Origin: Sphingopyxis alaskensis RB2256
GTDB taxonomy: Bacteria > Pseudomonadota > Alphaproteobacteria > Sphingomonadales > Sphingomonadaceae
NCBI RefSeq assembly: GCF_000013985.1
Contig: NC_008048.1
Span: 558,001 to 622,000 of the forward strand
DNA length: 64,000 nucleotides
Direction: 5' to 3'
The notes under the pieces were generated by a model, which did no database searches, had not been told where the DNA came from, and saw nothing but the letters and a program-made list of their open reading frames with translations. Shown one piece after another: positions 37,191 to 45,177 of this stretch (within the stretch, counting starts at the first letter, position 1; each line of letters begins with the position of its first letter). A program made the position numbers and the translations under genes.

Positions 37191-40082
37191 ATGACCAGCC
37201 TTATTCTCCGGCGCGCCGCCACCGCGCTCTTACCCTTCGCGCTTCTCGCCGTCTGCTCGCCGCCGCTGCTTGCCAAGGAGGTCGAACGGCCCGCGGCGAC
37301 CGCCGCGGTCAATCCGCAAGGCGACGCCGCAAGGGCATGGAACTTCGCCGCGAGCGACGTGCCGGTCGATCCCGGAACGATTTTTGGCGTGCTTCCGAAT
37401 GGCATGAAATATGCGCTGCTGAAAAACAGCACGCCCAGGGATAGCGTCGTCATCCGGATGCGCCTCGATGTCGGCAGCTTTGCCGAGGCCGACGACCAGC
37501 GCGGCCTCGCCCATTTCCTCGAACATATGGCATTCAACGGATCGACCAACGTGCCCGAGGGCGAGATGATCAAGCTGCTCGAACGCAAGGGGCTGGCGTT
37601 CGGCGCCGACACCAACGCCTCGACCGGGTTCGACGAGACCATCTACAAGCTCGACCTGCCGAACGCTTCCGACGATTTGATCGACACCGGGCTGATGCTG
37701 ATGCGCGAGACGGCGAGCGAACTGACGCTCGATTCCGCCGCGATCGACCGCGAACGCGGCATCATCCTCTCCGAACGGCGCGCGCGCGACACCTATCAAC
37801 TCCGCAACATCGTCGACCAGCTCGATTTCCAGATGCAGGGCATGATTGTCGCCGACCGTCTGCCCATCGGCACCGAGGCGGTGATCCGCACCGCCCCCGC
37901 GTCGCGTCTGCGCGACCTTTACGAGCGCTATTACCGTCCCGAACGCGCGACGCTGGTGATGGTCGGCGACTTCGACCCCGCGGCGGTCGAGGCGAAGATC
38001 AAGGCGCGTTTTGCGGACTGGACCGGGAAGGGGCCGGCGGGGGTCGATCCCGACATCGGCGCCATCGACTATGCCCGTCCCGCGGCCGCCGACGATTTCG
38101 TCGATCCCGCGATCCAGGATTCGGTGACGCTCGCCGCCTTCCGCCCATGGGTCGACGAGCCCGACACCAGGGCGAAGCGCGCGCGCCTGATCGCCGAAAA
38201 TATCGGCGAGGCGATCGTCAGTCGCCGCCTTGCCAAGATCGCGCTCGATGAAGACTCGCCGATCCTCGCCGGCTCGCTGTCGGACGCGAACGGCTGGAAG
38301 GTCTTCGATCAGGTGACGATCGGCGCGGTGGCCAGGGAGGGCGCGTGGCGGGAGGCGCTGGCGATCGTCGAGCAGGAGCGGCGGCGCGCGCTCGAGCATG
38401 GCTTTACCGAGGCCGAGGTCGCCGAACAGATTGCCAACCAGCGCACCGCGCTGCGCAATGCCGTGGCGGGTGCGGCGACGCGGCGCAGCGAGGCGCTTGC
38501 CGACGCGCTGGTCGTCGCGGCCAGGGGCGAAGCGGTCTTCACCCGTCCCGAAACCGCCCTCGCGCTGTTCGAGTCGGTGGCCCCGTCGCTCGACGCCGCC
38601 GCGATCACCACCGCGTTCCGCAAGCGGACGGAGGGGCTGAGCGCGCCGCTCGTGCGCGTGACGGCGAAGGCGCCGATCGACGGCGGCGTCGACGCGATCC
38701 TCGCCAGCCTGCGTGCATCGACGCAGGTGGCGGTCGCGCCGCCCGCCGAAGCCGCGAGCGCGGCCTTCGCCTACGACAATTTCGGCACGCCGGGCACGAT
38801 CGTCGCCGACGACCGGATCGAGGATCTGGGCATCCGCCGCATCCGCTTTGCCAATAATGTCATGCTCAATGTCAAGACGACCGATTTTCAGAAGGATCGC
38901 GTGCTGTTGTCGCTGCGCGTCGACGGCGGAACATTGCTCGCGACGCGCGACGATCCGACGCGCGTGTCGCTCGCCAGCTCGTTCATGCTCGGCGGGCTGG
39001 AGGCGCATAGCGTCGATGATCTGCGTACCATCTTTGCGGGCAGGACGGTCAGCCCCGCCTTCGGCGCCGCGATCGACGCCTTCGGCGGCACGGCGACGAC
39101 CTCGCCCGAGGATTTCGCGCTCCAGGCCAAGCTGCTCGCCGCCTATCTGACGCACCCCGGCTACCGCGCCGACGGGCTCGCGCTCATCCGCCGCGTGCTG
39201 CCGCAACAATATGCCGCGAACGACGCCACCCCGGCGGCGGTGATCGCGCGCGATGTCGGCGGCATCCTCGCGAACGACGATCCGCGCGCGCAGACCCCGC
39301 CGCTCGAAAAGGTGATGGCGCTCGACTGGGCGCAGCTCAAACCCGTGATCGCCGACAGCCTCGCGCACGGCGCGATCGAGATCGGCGTCGTCGGCGACAT
39401 AAGCGAGCAGGCGGCGATCGATACCATTGCGGCGACCTTTGGCGCGCTGCCGCCGCGCCGCGCCGCCTTCGACCCGCGTAGCGAGGCGCGTGTCCGCGAC
39501 TATGCCGCCGACCGCAGCGAACGCACGCTGATCCACAAGGGGCCAGCCGAGCAGGCCGAATTGCGCGTCTATTGGCCCGCGCGCGACGACAGCGATCTGG
39601 CCGAGGCGATGCGGCTCAACCTGCTGGCGCGCGTGATGCAGCTCAAACTGACCGAGGAACTGCGCGAGCGGCTGGGCGAAAGCTACAGCCCCGGTGCCGC
39701 CGCCAGCCTGTCGGACGAGTTTCCGGGCTATGGCCACCTCTTTGCCGCGAGCAATGTCGATTACAAGGATCTGGCGACGACGCGCGCGGCGATCTTTGCC
39801 ATCGCAAAGGAACTGCGCGATGCGCCCGCCGACCCGGACCTGGTCGACCGCGCGCGGCGCCCGCTGGTCGAGGCGATGACCAAGGCGCGGCGCGAAAACG
39901 CCTATTGGCTGAACTATGTCGCCGAAGCGACCAGCCAGGCCGACCGGCTCGACCGCAGCCGCAACGGCATCGCCGAGGTCGAGGCCGCGACCCCTGAGGA
40001 GTTGCAGGCGCTCGCGCAGCGCTATCTGACCGACGACAAGGCGCTGGTGATCAAGGCGGTGAGCGACAAGGTGGGGAAATAA
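37191..40082 (+). CDS. Secreted M16 family zinc peptidase
   Basis: Large insulinase-type metallopeptidase, 963 residues, made of two tandem M16 halves. A signal peptide (LLPFALLAVCSPPLLAKE) could also be a lipobox-free export signal. The inverted zinc motif HFLEH is at His108, Glu111 and His112. The distal Glu lies in LTLDSAAIDRERGIILSE. The first half also has STGFDETIYKLDLP. The second half (about 540-960) lacks the zinc motif, as in the family, and carries ELRERLGESYSPGAAASLS. Role is probably degradation of periplasmic peptides. Confidence 0.92.
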   Translation: MTSLILRRAATALLPFALLAVCSPPLLAKEVERPAATAAVNPQGDAARAWNFAASDVPVDPGTIFGVLPNGMKYALLKNSTPRDSVVIRMRLDVGSFAEADDQRGLAHFLEHMAFNGSTNVPEGEMIKLLERKGLAFGADTNASTGFDETIYKLDLPNASDDLIDTGLMLMRETASELTLDSAAIDRERGIILSERRARDTYQLRNIVDQLDFQMQGMIVADRLPIGTEAVIRTAPASRLRDLYERYYRPERATLVMVGDFDPAAVEAKIKARFADWTGKGPAGVDPDIGAIDYARPAAADDFVDPAIQDSVTLAAFRPWVDEPDTRAKRARLIAENIGEAIVSRRLAKIALDEDSPILAGSLSDANGWKVFDQVTIGAVAREGAWREALAIVEQERRRALEHGFTEAEVAEQIANQRTALRNAVAGAATRRSEALADALVVAARGEAVFTRPETALALFESVAPSLDAAAITTAFRKRTEGLSAPLVRVTAKAPIDGGVDAILASLRASTQVAVAPPAEAASAAFAYDNFGTPGTIVADDRIEDLGIRRIRFANNVMLNVKTTDFQKDRVLLSLRVDGGTLLATRDDPTRVSLASSFMLGGLEAHSVDDLRTIFAGRTVSPAFGAAIDAFGGTATTSPEDFALQAKLLAAYLTHPGYRADGLALIRRVLPQQYAANDATPAAVIARDVGGILANDDPRAQTPPLEKVMALDWAQLKPVIADSLAHGAIEIGVVGDISEQAAIDTIAATFGALPPRRAAFDPRSEARVRDYAADRSERTLIHKGPAEQAELRVYWPARDDSDLAEAMRLNLLARVMQLKLTEELRERLGESYSPGAAASLSDEFPGYGHLFAASNVDYKDLATTRAAIFAIAKELRDAPADPDLVDRARRPLVEAMTKARRENAYWLNYVAEATSQADRLDRSRNGIAEVEAATPEELQALAQRYLTDDKALVIKAVSDKVGK

Positions 40083-40138
40083 GCGAGCCTAGTGCCCGAC
40101 CGGTTGCAGACATGGTCAGCATCGTTAGACTTGGGAGC

Positions 40139-40471
40139 ATGCGGATCGGTAGTCTTCTACTCGTCACGTCACTGGCGATTTCGGCGTGCGCTCGTCCTGA
40201 GGCTGGCGCAATGAGCTCTCACTTCGAGTCCAGTGCATCGATCGACGCGCTTGCGACCTGTATCAGCCAAAATCATGAAGCCGCGTTTCCACGTTTCTTC
40301 TCTCACGAAGAGGATTCCGCGCGGCGCGTATTCAAAACATATAACGGGATCGCGGTTGCAATTGACGATGATGTGGCAAGGCGACGCGTCACCGTTTCAT
40401 CGCCGCAGGCTCTCACCACAAATCAGGCCAACTATATCCGCCAATGCATCTCGATGTCTGAGGCCGCCTAA
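40139..40471 (+). CDS. Small lipoprotein, unknown function
   Basis: A 110-residue product with a lipoprotein signal peptide (lipobox ISAC, Cys17). The mature part has one Cys in ALATCISQNH and one near the end (YIRQCISMS), which could form a disulfide. An ATG at 40112 would add nine residues; 40139 was preferred because it directly precedes the signal sequence. The gene is visibly less G+C-rich than its neighbours and uses rarer codons (ATA, TTA-type ends), which suggests recent acquisition. Its last four bases overlap the end of the convergent gene. Confidence 0.65.
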   Translation: MRIGSLLLVTSLAISACARPEAGAMSSHFESSASIDALATCISQNHEAAFPRFFSHEEDSARRVFKTYNGIAVAIDDDVARRRVTVSSPQALTTNQANYIRQCISMSEAA

Positions 40472-40887
40472 ACCCGCCCCGGTGCCTTTGCCCGAATGAA
40501 ATTCTCCAGCGCGGCGAACAGCATTTCGCGCGCGTCGCTGCCCAGCATTTCGGCGGTTCGCCAGTCGAAATCGACGCGGTCGCAGCGCGCCGCGGCTCCG
40601 ACCATCGCGGCGAGCAGCGCCTCGTCGAAACTGAGCCGCGGGCAGCAGGGCGGCGCGACGGCAAAGGGGTCTGGCCAGATATGGGCGATCGCCTCGACCA
40701 CCAGCCGGAAGCGCCGCGCTGCCAGCATATTGCCCCAGCGCCGCTCGAGTTCGGGCATCGGGTCGCGGCCGCTGCGCCGACAGAGGATCGAATAGCGCAA
40801 GGCGAGCACCGCCTGCGCCGCATCGACCGAGAGGTCGCGCACCAGCGGCTGCTCGGTCAGCTGGCGGATCAATGTGCGGCTTTGCAT
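40468..40887 (-). CDS. Unknown protein, probably iron-regulated
   Basis: A 139-residue product rich in Ala, Arg and Leu, mostly helical. Visible blocks are RDLSVDAAQAVLALRYSILCRRSGRDP, DPFAVAPPCCPRLSFDEALLAAMVGAAARCDRVDFDW (in part: CCPRLSFDEALLAAMV) and the C-terminal REMLFAALENFIRAKA. Five Cys, including an adjacent pair. No signal peptide or membrane segment. I do not recognise the family. A Fur-box-like palindrome lies 127-143 bases upstream, and bfr-bfd are next upstream on the same strand, so a role in iron homeostasis is suggested. Confidence 0.72.
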   Translation of the reverse strand: MQSRTLIRQLTEQPLVRDLSVDAAQAVLALRYSILCRRSGRDPMPELERRWGNMLAARRFRLVVEAIAHIWPDPFAVAPPCCPRLSFDEALLAAMVGAAARCDRVDFDWRTAEMLGSDAREMLFAALENFIRAKAPGRV

Positions 40888-41013
40888 GACATTCTCTCTC
40901 CCGGCCCGGTGCAGTCCGCCGGTCCGCTGCATCGCAGCGGAAAAAGATGCCGGCCGCCTTGTCGCAGCTTGAAGATGCAGCGGCCGGCAGGAGGGGACTG
41001 CCCAATTGTGCTA

Positions 41014-41030
41014 TTGAGAATTAATCGCAA
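41014..41030. promoter_or_regulatory. Candidate Fur box
   Basis: TTGAGAAT-T-AATCGCAA, an 8-1-8 inverted repeat with one mismatch between arms, matches the general shape of alphaproteobacterial Fur sites. It lies upstream of the unknown gene at 40468-40887 and just beyond the terminator of the bfr transcript. Confidence 0.55.
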
Positions 41031-41039
41031 TTACAAGCG

Positions 41040-41066
41040 AAAAAAGAGGCGCCCGAAAGCGCCCCT
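41040..41066 (-). terminator. Rho-independent terminator of the bfd-bfr transcript
   Basis: On the minus strand GGGGCGC, TTTCGG loop, GCGCCTC with one G-T wobble, then six T. It is 143 bases after the bfr stop, with a repeat element between. Confidence 0.8.
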
Positions 41067-41082
41067 GAAAAACCATCCAAAT

Positions 41083-41198
41083 CCCCTCCCCTTAAGGGGA
41101 GGGGCAGTGAGACTTGGCCCGGCTCTTGCCGGGCCCCCACCCGCTGCGACTAGGCAGCAAGCTGCCAAGTCTCGCTGCCCTCCCCTGAAGGGGAGGGC
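41083..41198. repeat. Inverted repeat element of the CCCCTTCAGGGG family
   Basis: The ends are CCCCTCCCCTTAAGGGGAGG and CCTCCCCTGAAGGGGAGGG palindromes, with inner inverted arms GCAGTGAGACTTGG / CCAAGTCTCGCTGC. It is a MITE-like unit of about 116 bases between bfr and its terminator. The end palindrome is shared with the DUF559 unit at 4668-5105. Confidence 0.82.
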
Positions 41199-41208
41199 AA
41201 AGATTGCG

Positions 41209-41691
41209 TCAATCGTCCCCGGCCGGCTTCGACTGGAGCTGGATATAATTTTCGATGCCCATGCGCTCGATCATCTCGAACTGCTTTTCCAGCTCGTCGA
41301 CATGATGCTCCTCGCTTTCGAGGATGTCGGCGAACAGGTCGCGGCTCACATAGTCGCGCACGCTTTCCGAATGCGCGATCGCGTCCTTGAGCAGCGGGAT
41401 CGCCTCTTCTTCCAGCGCAAGGTCGGCCTTCAATATTTCCTCGACCGTCTCGCCGACGCGCAGGCGGCCGAGCAGCTGGAAATTGGGAAGGCCGCCGAGG
41501 AAGAGGATGCGGTCCGCCAGCTTGTCGGCGTGCTTCATCTCGTCGATCGACTCTTCGCGCTCGAAATGCGCAAGGCGCGCGACGCCCCAATTGTCGAGCA
41601 TCCGGTAATGCAGCCAATACTGGTTGATCGCGGTCAGCTCGTTCTTCAGCGCCTCGTTGAGGAAGTCGATGACCTTTTCGTCGCCCTTCAT
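41209..41691 (-). CDS. bfr: Bacterioferritin
   Basis: Haem-containing iron storage protein of 160 residues. The di-iron ligands are present: Glu18, Glu51, His54, Glu94, Glu127 and His130. The haem-ligating Met52 lies in the family motif DEMKHADKLADRILFLGG. The acidic end PAGDD is short. It follows bfd on the same strand, which is the usual pairing. Promoter and Fur-like sites lie upstream of bfd. Confidence 0.97.
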   Translation of the reverse strand: MKGDEKVIDFLNEALKNELTAINQYWLHYRMLDNWGVARLAHFEREESIDEMKHADKLADRILFLGGLPNFQLLGRLRVGETVEEILKADLALEEEAIPLLKDAIAHSESVRDYVSRDLFADILESEEHHVDELEKQFEMIERMGIENYIQLQSKPAGDD

Positions 41692-41791
41692 GATGTCAGT
41701 CCTGTCATTTTCTGTTGTGTGGGAACGGCGGCATCATACCGCCCCGGACCCCGCCAGGCCAAGGGTGAAAATGGCAGAAATCTGCGAAAAA

Positions 41792-41965
41792 TCAGGCGGC
41801 TGCGGTCGCCTCGCTGATGATATTGCGAGCGAATGACAGGCATTGGCCGCACTTGGGTTTGCGACCCAATTGCGCATAGGCCGCCTTGGCGCACCGCAAT
41901 TGGCCGCTCCGCGCAACATCGCGCAGCTGGCTCTCCCTTATTGCGTTGCAGACACAGACGACCAT
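41792..41965 (-). CDS. bfd: Bacterioferritin-associated ferredoxin
   Basis: Bfd binds bacterioferritin and supplies electrons to release stored iron. The 57 residues have the four Cys of the [2Fe-2S] site in the typical spacing: CVCNAIRES at the start and CGQCLSFARNII near the end (Cys4, Cys6, then KPKCGQC). GAGAAGGA precedes the ATG. It lies 100 bases upstream of bfr and downstream of tandem Fur-like palindromes. Confidence 0.93.
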   Translation of the reverse strand: MVVCVCNAIRESQLRDVARSGQLRCAKAAYAQLGRKPKCGQCLSFARNIISEATAAA

Positions 41966-42002
41966 GTGCGAATCCTTCTCAACAATCCCGATGTAGAGAT
42001 AG

Positions 42003-42042
42003 TGCGACAGATTCGCAACAAGAAAGATGCGACTGGTTCGCA
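42003..42042. promoter_or_regulatory. Tandem Fur-like palindromes upstream of bfd
   Basis: TGCGA-CAGAT-TCGCA (42003-42017) and TGCGA-CTGGT-TCGCA (42028-42042) are two 15-bp inverted repeats of the same design, 25 bases centre to centre. A further half site TGCGAAT is at 41966-41972. Fur, or another iron regulator, is the likely binder because of the adjacent bfd-bfr genes. purS is on the other side. Confidence 0.6.
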
Positions 42043-42145
42043 GTCCGAAGAAGCATATTTTTCGCAGGTACGGCCCTTGCCCGAAAGGTGATTCGCGGGC
42101 ATAGGCGCGCGCATCGTCACGCCCTCCCAAGCAAAGGTCCGCCCC

Positions 42146-42376
42146 ATGAAAGTCAATGTCTATGTGACGCTCAAGCCGGGAGTGCTCGATCCGCAGGGCA
42201 AGGCGATCCACCATGCGCTCGAGGGACTGGGCTTCACGGGTGTTGCCGACGTGCGCGCAGGCCGCTTCATCGAACTCGACGTCGCTGACGACACGAGCGA
42301 CGTCGACCTCGACGCCATGTGCGCCAGGTTGCTCGCCAACACGGTGATCGAAAACTACCGCATCGAACGCGCCTGA
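42146..42376 (+). CDS. purS: Phosphoribosylformylglycinamidine synthase subunit PurS
   Basis: Small bridging subunit of the FGAM synthase complex with PurL and PurQ. The 76 residues have the PurS fold and motifs: [33 protein letters not shown], and [10 protein letters not shown] at the end. It is 37 bases before purQ. purL is not within the window. Confidence 0.96.
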
Positions 42377-42413
42377 GCCGAGCCAAGCTGATCCAAGCCA
42401 AGGAGCCTGCCCC

Positions 42414-43079
42414 ATGAAGACCGCCGTCATCGTCTTTCCCGGCTCCAACTGCGACCGCGACATGGCCGTCGCGCTCGAGACCGTCACGGGCAAGGCGCCC
42501 GCGATGGTATGGCACCGCGAGACCGGGCTGCCTGAGGGCACCGATTTCATCGCGCTGCCGGGGGGCTTTTCCTATGGTGATTATCTCCGCTCGGGGGCGA
42601 TGGCGGCGCGTTCGCCGATCCTGCGCGCAGTCGCCGAGGCCGCGGGTCGCGGCGTTCCGGTGCTTGGCGTCTGCAACGGTTTTCAGGTGCTGACCGAGGC
42701 GGGGCTGCTTCCCGGCGCGCTGATGCGCAACGCGGGGCTCAACTTCGTCTGCCGCACCGTGCCGCTCAAGGTCGAGAACAGCCAGTCGCTGTTCACCGCA
42801 GCCTATGGCGCGGGCGAGGAAATCGCGATTCCGGTGGCGCATCACGACGGCAATTATTTCGCCGACGCCGATACGCTCGACCGGATCGAGGGTGAGGGGC
42901 GCGTCGCCTTTCGCTATCTGGACGGCGTCAACGGTTCGGCGCGTGACATTGCGGGCGTCCTCAACGATGCGGGCAATGTGCTCGGCATGATGCCGCACCC
43001 CGAGCGCGCGATCGACCGCGCGCACGGCGGCACCGACGGGCTACGCCTGTTCGAGGCGGCGCTCGGCGTCCTCGCCTGA
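42414..43079 (+). CDS. purQ: Phosphoribosylformylglycinamidine synthase subunit PurQ
   Basis: Glutaminase subunit of FGAM synthase. The 221 residues show [35 protein letters not shown], the catalytic Cys87 in [19 protein letters not shown] and the His/Glu pair in [16 protein letters not shown] stands 11 bases before the ATG. The 3' end overlaps the convergent membrane protein gene by 39 bases. Confidence 0.97.
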
Positions 43080-43412
43080 CGCCGCATCGGTCCCTGGCAG
43101 CCAGCGTCCGACGAGTGCCAGCACCGTTGGCCAGAACATCGTATTCCAGATGTCATGCCAGTGCGCGGTGTCGGGCTGAACCGTCGATCCACCATATTCG
43201 ACTATGAGGTCGAGCGCCTCGCCGCCGCCCGCCATCGCCAGCACCGCGAGCCATGCGGCAATCCACCCGCCGCGTCCGCGCCACGCGAGGCGCACGACAA
43301 GGAACAACGCCAGCCCGAAATAGATGTGCAGCGCATCCTTGCTGAGGTCGCTCGCCGCGACGATCCAGCTCTTGCGTTCGACGAACAGGGCGGCAATTTC
43401 GATCAGCGTCAT
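43041..43412 (-). CDS. Small membrane protein, unknown function
   Basis: A 123-residue product with three hydrophobic segments (about 27-43, 47-61, 91-103). [11 protein letters not shown] between them suggests a periplasmic or membrane-surface motif. The pattern resembles VanZ-like small membrane proteins, but I cannot assign the family. The start is three bases after the yhhQ stop, so the two genes are probably cotranscribed. The stop lies inside purQ on the other strand. Confidence 0.7.
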
Positions 43413-43415
43413 GGG

Positions 43416-44165
43416 TCAGACCTTGGCGGCAAAGGGCGTGAAATCGGTGCCTTCGTCGAACACGTCGACACCTTCGCGCCGCTTCAACGCACCAACCACG
43501 ACATAGGTTACCGGCGTCAGCGCCGCTTCCCACAAAGTTTTGATCAGCCATTGCGACAGCACGACCTGATACAGCTGTTCGGGCGGCCAGCCGGCAAGCC
43601 CATAGAAGGCGAGCGGATAGAAAATCAGGCTGTCCAGTCCCTGACCGACCACAGTGGACCCAATGGTGCGCATCCACAGAAAGCGCCCGCGCGTCCACAG
43701 CTTCATGCGCGCGAGCACATAGGAGTTGGCGAACTCGCCGACCCAGAAGGCGGTCATCGACGCGAGCACGATGCGCCAGCTGTTCCCGAACACGAACTCA
43801 TAGGCCGCCTGCCCCGGCCAGCCGTCGGCGGGCGGCAGCGACACGACCGCCCACGCCATGAACGCCATGAAGGCCAGCGCGGCAAAGCCCGTCCAGATCA
43901 CCCGCCGCGCGCGGGCATAGCCGTAAACTTCGGTCAGCACGTCGCCGATGATGTAACTGATCGGAAAGAACAGCACCCCCGCACCGAAAGCCCATTCGCT
44001 GCCGTCCGGCAACACGACATAGCTCGGTTTCGACGCGCCGATGATGTTCGACAAGAGCAGGATGGCGACAAAAGCCGCCATCAACAGGTCGTAATAGCGA
44101 AAATGGCGGACGCTCGCGGCGTTCACATGAACGGGCGGTGTCGGCGAGGCGGGCGTGTCGGTCAT
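43416..44165 (-). CDS. yhhQ: Queuosine precursor transporter, YhhQ family
   Basis: Inner-membrane transporter for queuosine precursors (7-cyano-7-deazaguanine type), 249 residues with about six membrane segments. Family hallmarks: LLSNIIGASKP, LFFPISYIIGDVLTEVYGYARARRVIW (in part: FPISYIIGDVLTEVYGY), ASMTAFWVGEFANSYVLARMK, and STVVGQGLDSLIFYPLAF. The ATG at 44165 was chosen near the first conserved block. A small membrane protein gene follows directly. Confidence 0.92.
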   Translation of the reverse strand: MTDTPASPTPPVHVNAASVRHFRYYDLLMAAFVAILLLSNIIGASKPSYVVLPDGSEWAFGAGVLFFPISYIIGDVLTEVYGYARARRVIWTGFAALAFMAFMAWAVVSLPPADGWPGQAAYEFVFGNSWRIVLASMTAFWVGEFANSYVLARMKLWTRGRFLWMRTIGSTVVGQGLDSLIFYPLAFYGLAGWPPEQLYQVVLSQWLIKTLWEAALTPVTYVVVGALKRREGVDVFDEGTDFTPFAAKV

Positions 44166-44239
44166 CGACGCGCTGCTTAACCTGCTTTGCAGCCCGCGCA
44201 AACCACGCTATTCGCGCGAGCGTCGTTACCCGGCTCTGC

Positions 44240-44316
44240 GCGCCCGTAGCTCAGCTGGATAGAGCACCCGCCTTCTAAGCGGGTGGCCGCAGGTTCGAAT
44301 CCTGCCGGGCGCGCCA
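44240..44316 (+). tRNA. tRNA-Arg (anticodon UCU)
   Basis: A 77-base cloverleaf: acceptor GCGCCCG / CGGGCGC, D-arm GCTC-AGCTGGATA-GAGC, anticodon arm CCCGC-CTTCTAA-GCGGG with anticodon TCT at 44274-44276, T-arm GCAGG-TTCGAAT-CCTGC, discriminator G and encoded CCA. It reads AGA/AGG. No integrase or attachment-site repeat is visible beside it. Confidence 0.97.
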
Positions 44317-44399
44317 TACTCAGCGCAGCGGGTTCGTGTCGCCCCATCGTTGCGATGCCAATGCCTGCGTCGGCATCCGTCCCGGTCATGCCGAAAGGG

Positions 44400-45122
44400 T
44401 CATGCCGGCTGACGCAGCATTTCCTCGAAATAGTCCGCCAGTCGCCGCAGCGCGTGCGCCCCATCGCCCTGAAATGTCGGCCCGTGCATCAACGCGAGCG
44501 TGCGCGGTTGCAGATCGGCGAGGCGACGGATGGTGGGCGCCGTGGCCAGCCCGAGGCTGGTCGCATGAAAAGCGTCTTCGGCGGCGATCGCAGCGGCGAC
44601 AATATCGTCGCGCGTCATCTCCCGGGATCCGAACTGCGTGAACAGGTCGCCGCAGAACAGCGTTGCCGACGTTTCTTCGAAAATCACGCCCGACTCCCAC
44701 GCATGCGGGACGTGCGGGGTGTCGAAATAGCGGATGCGGCGTCGGCCCGCCGTGATCAGTTCGCCGTCCTGCACCACGCGCGGCGCCCGATCCGCAAGAT
44801 CGTTGAGCGAGATCGAGCAGGCGGTTTCGCCGTGCACGACCTGCGCATGCGGCGCCGCCTGCAACCACAGATTCATCGCGCCACATTCGTCGGCCTCGAC
44901 ATGGCCGAAACTCAGCCAGCGCAGCCGGTCGAGTGGCATCAACGCTTCGACGGCCGCCGAAAAAAGCGGAAACATGCTTCGCTGACCGGCGTGAAAAAGC
45001 AGCGGCTCGTCATCGAGGATCAGGAAGCTGTTGAAGGTGAAGCCCGCCGGCGGTTCGATGTCGGGGACGAAAACCGACAGCCGGAAAATGCCGTCGGCGA
45101 TCTCGGTGGTCTGGGCAGACAT
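44400..45122 (-). CDS. Metallo-beta-lactamase-fold di-iron protein, ODP-like
   Basis: Stand-alone oxygen-reducing or oxygen-sensing di-iron domain like that of flavodiiron proteins, without the flavodoxin domain. The 240 residues carry the di-iron ligand set: His74, Glu76 and Asp78 in GHVEADECGAMN, His137 or His140 in TPHVPHAWESG, Asp159 in LFCGDLF and His213 in ALMHGPTF. HxExD instead of HxHxDH separates it from hydrolytic family members. The ATG at 45122 starts a normal first strand. It is divergent from a TetR regulator, which probably controls it. Confidence 0.85.
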   Translation of the reverse strand: MSAQTTEIADGIFRLSVFVPDIEPPAGFTFNSFLILDDEPLLFHAGQRSMFPLFSAAVEALMPLDRLRWLSFGHVEADECGAMNLWLQAAPHAQVVHGETACSISLNDLADRAPRVVQDGELITAGRRRIRYFDTPHVPHAWESGVIFEETSATLFCGDLFTQFGSREMTRDDIVAAAIAAEDAFHATSLGLATAPTIRRLADLQPRTLALMHGPTFQGDGAHALRRLADYFEEMLRQPA

Positions 45123-45151
45123 ATAGGCGCTCCATCTGGGAATTGACTGCA

Positions 45152-45161
45152 CACATATGTG
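45152..45161. promoter_or_regulatory. Operator-like palindrome in the ODP/TetR intergenic region
   Basis: CACATATGTG is a perfect palindrome (extended imperfectly to GCACACATATGTGC). It lies within the 17-base spacer of a possible plus-strand promoter (TTGACT at 45143-45148, TAAAAA at 45166-45171). That promoter would give a nearly leaderless TetR mRNA. A repressor bound here would block it. Confidence 0.5.
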
Positions 45162-45177
45162 CAACTAAAAACGGAGC

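Noticed and set aside
37230..39737. Open frame of about 835 codons antisense to the M16 peptidase gene
   Set aside because: Same reason: shadow of a well-supported gene, with Arg- and Gly-rich composition and no recognisable family.
44240..44400. tRNA-Arg as integration site of a genomic island
   Set aside because: No integrase gene, no duplicated tRNA 3' end in the flanking kilobases and no composition break.
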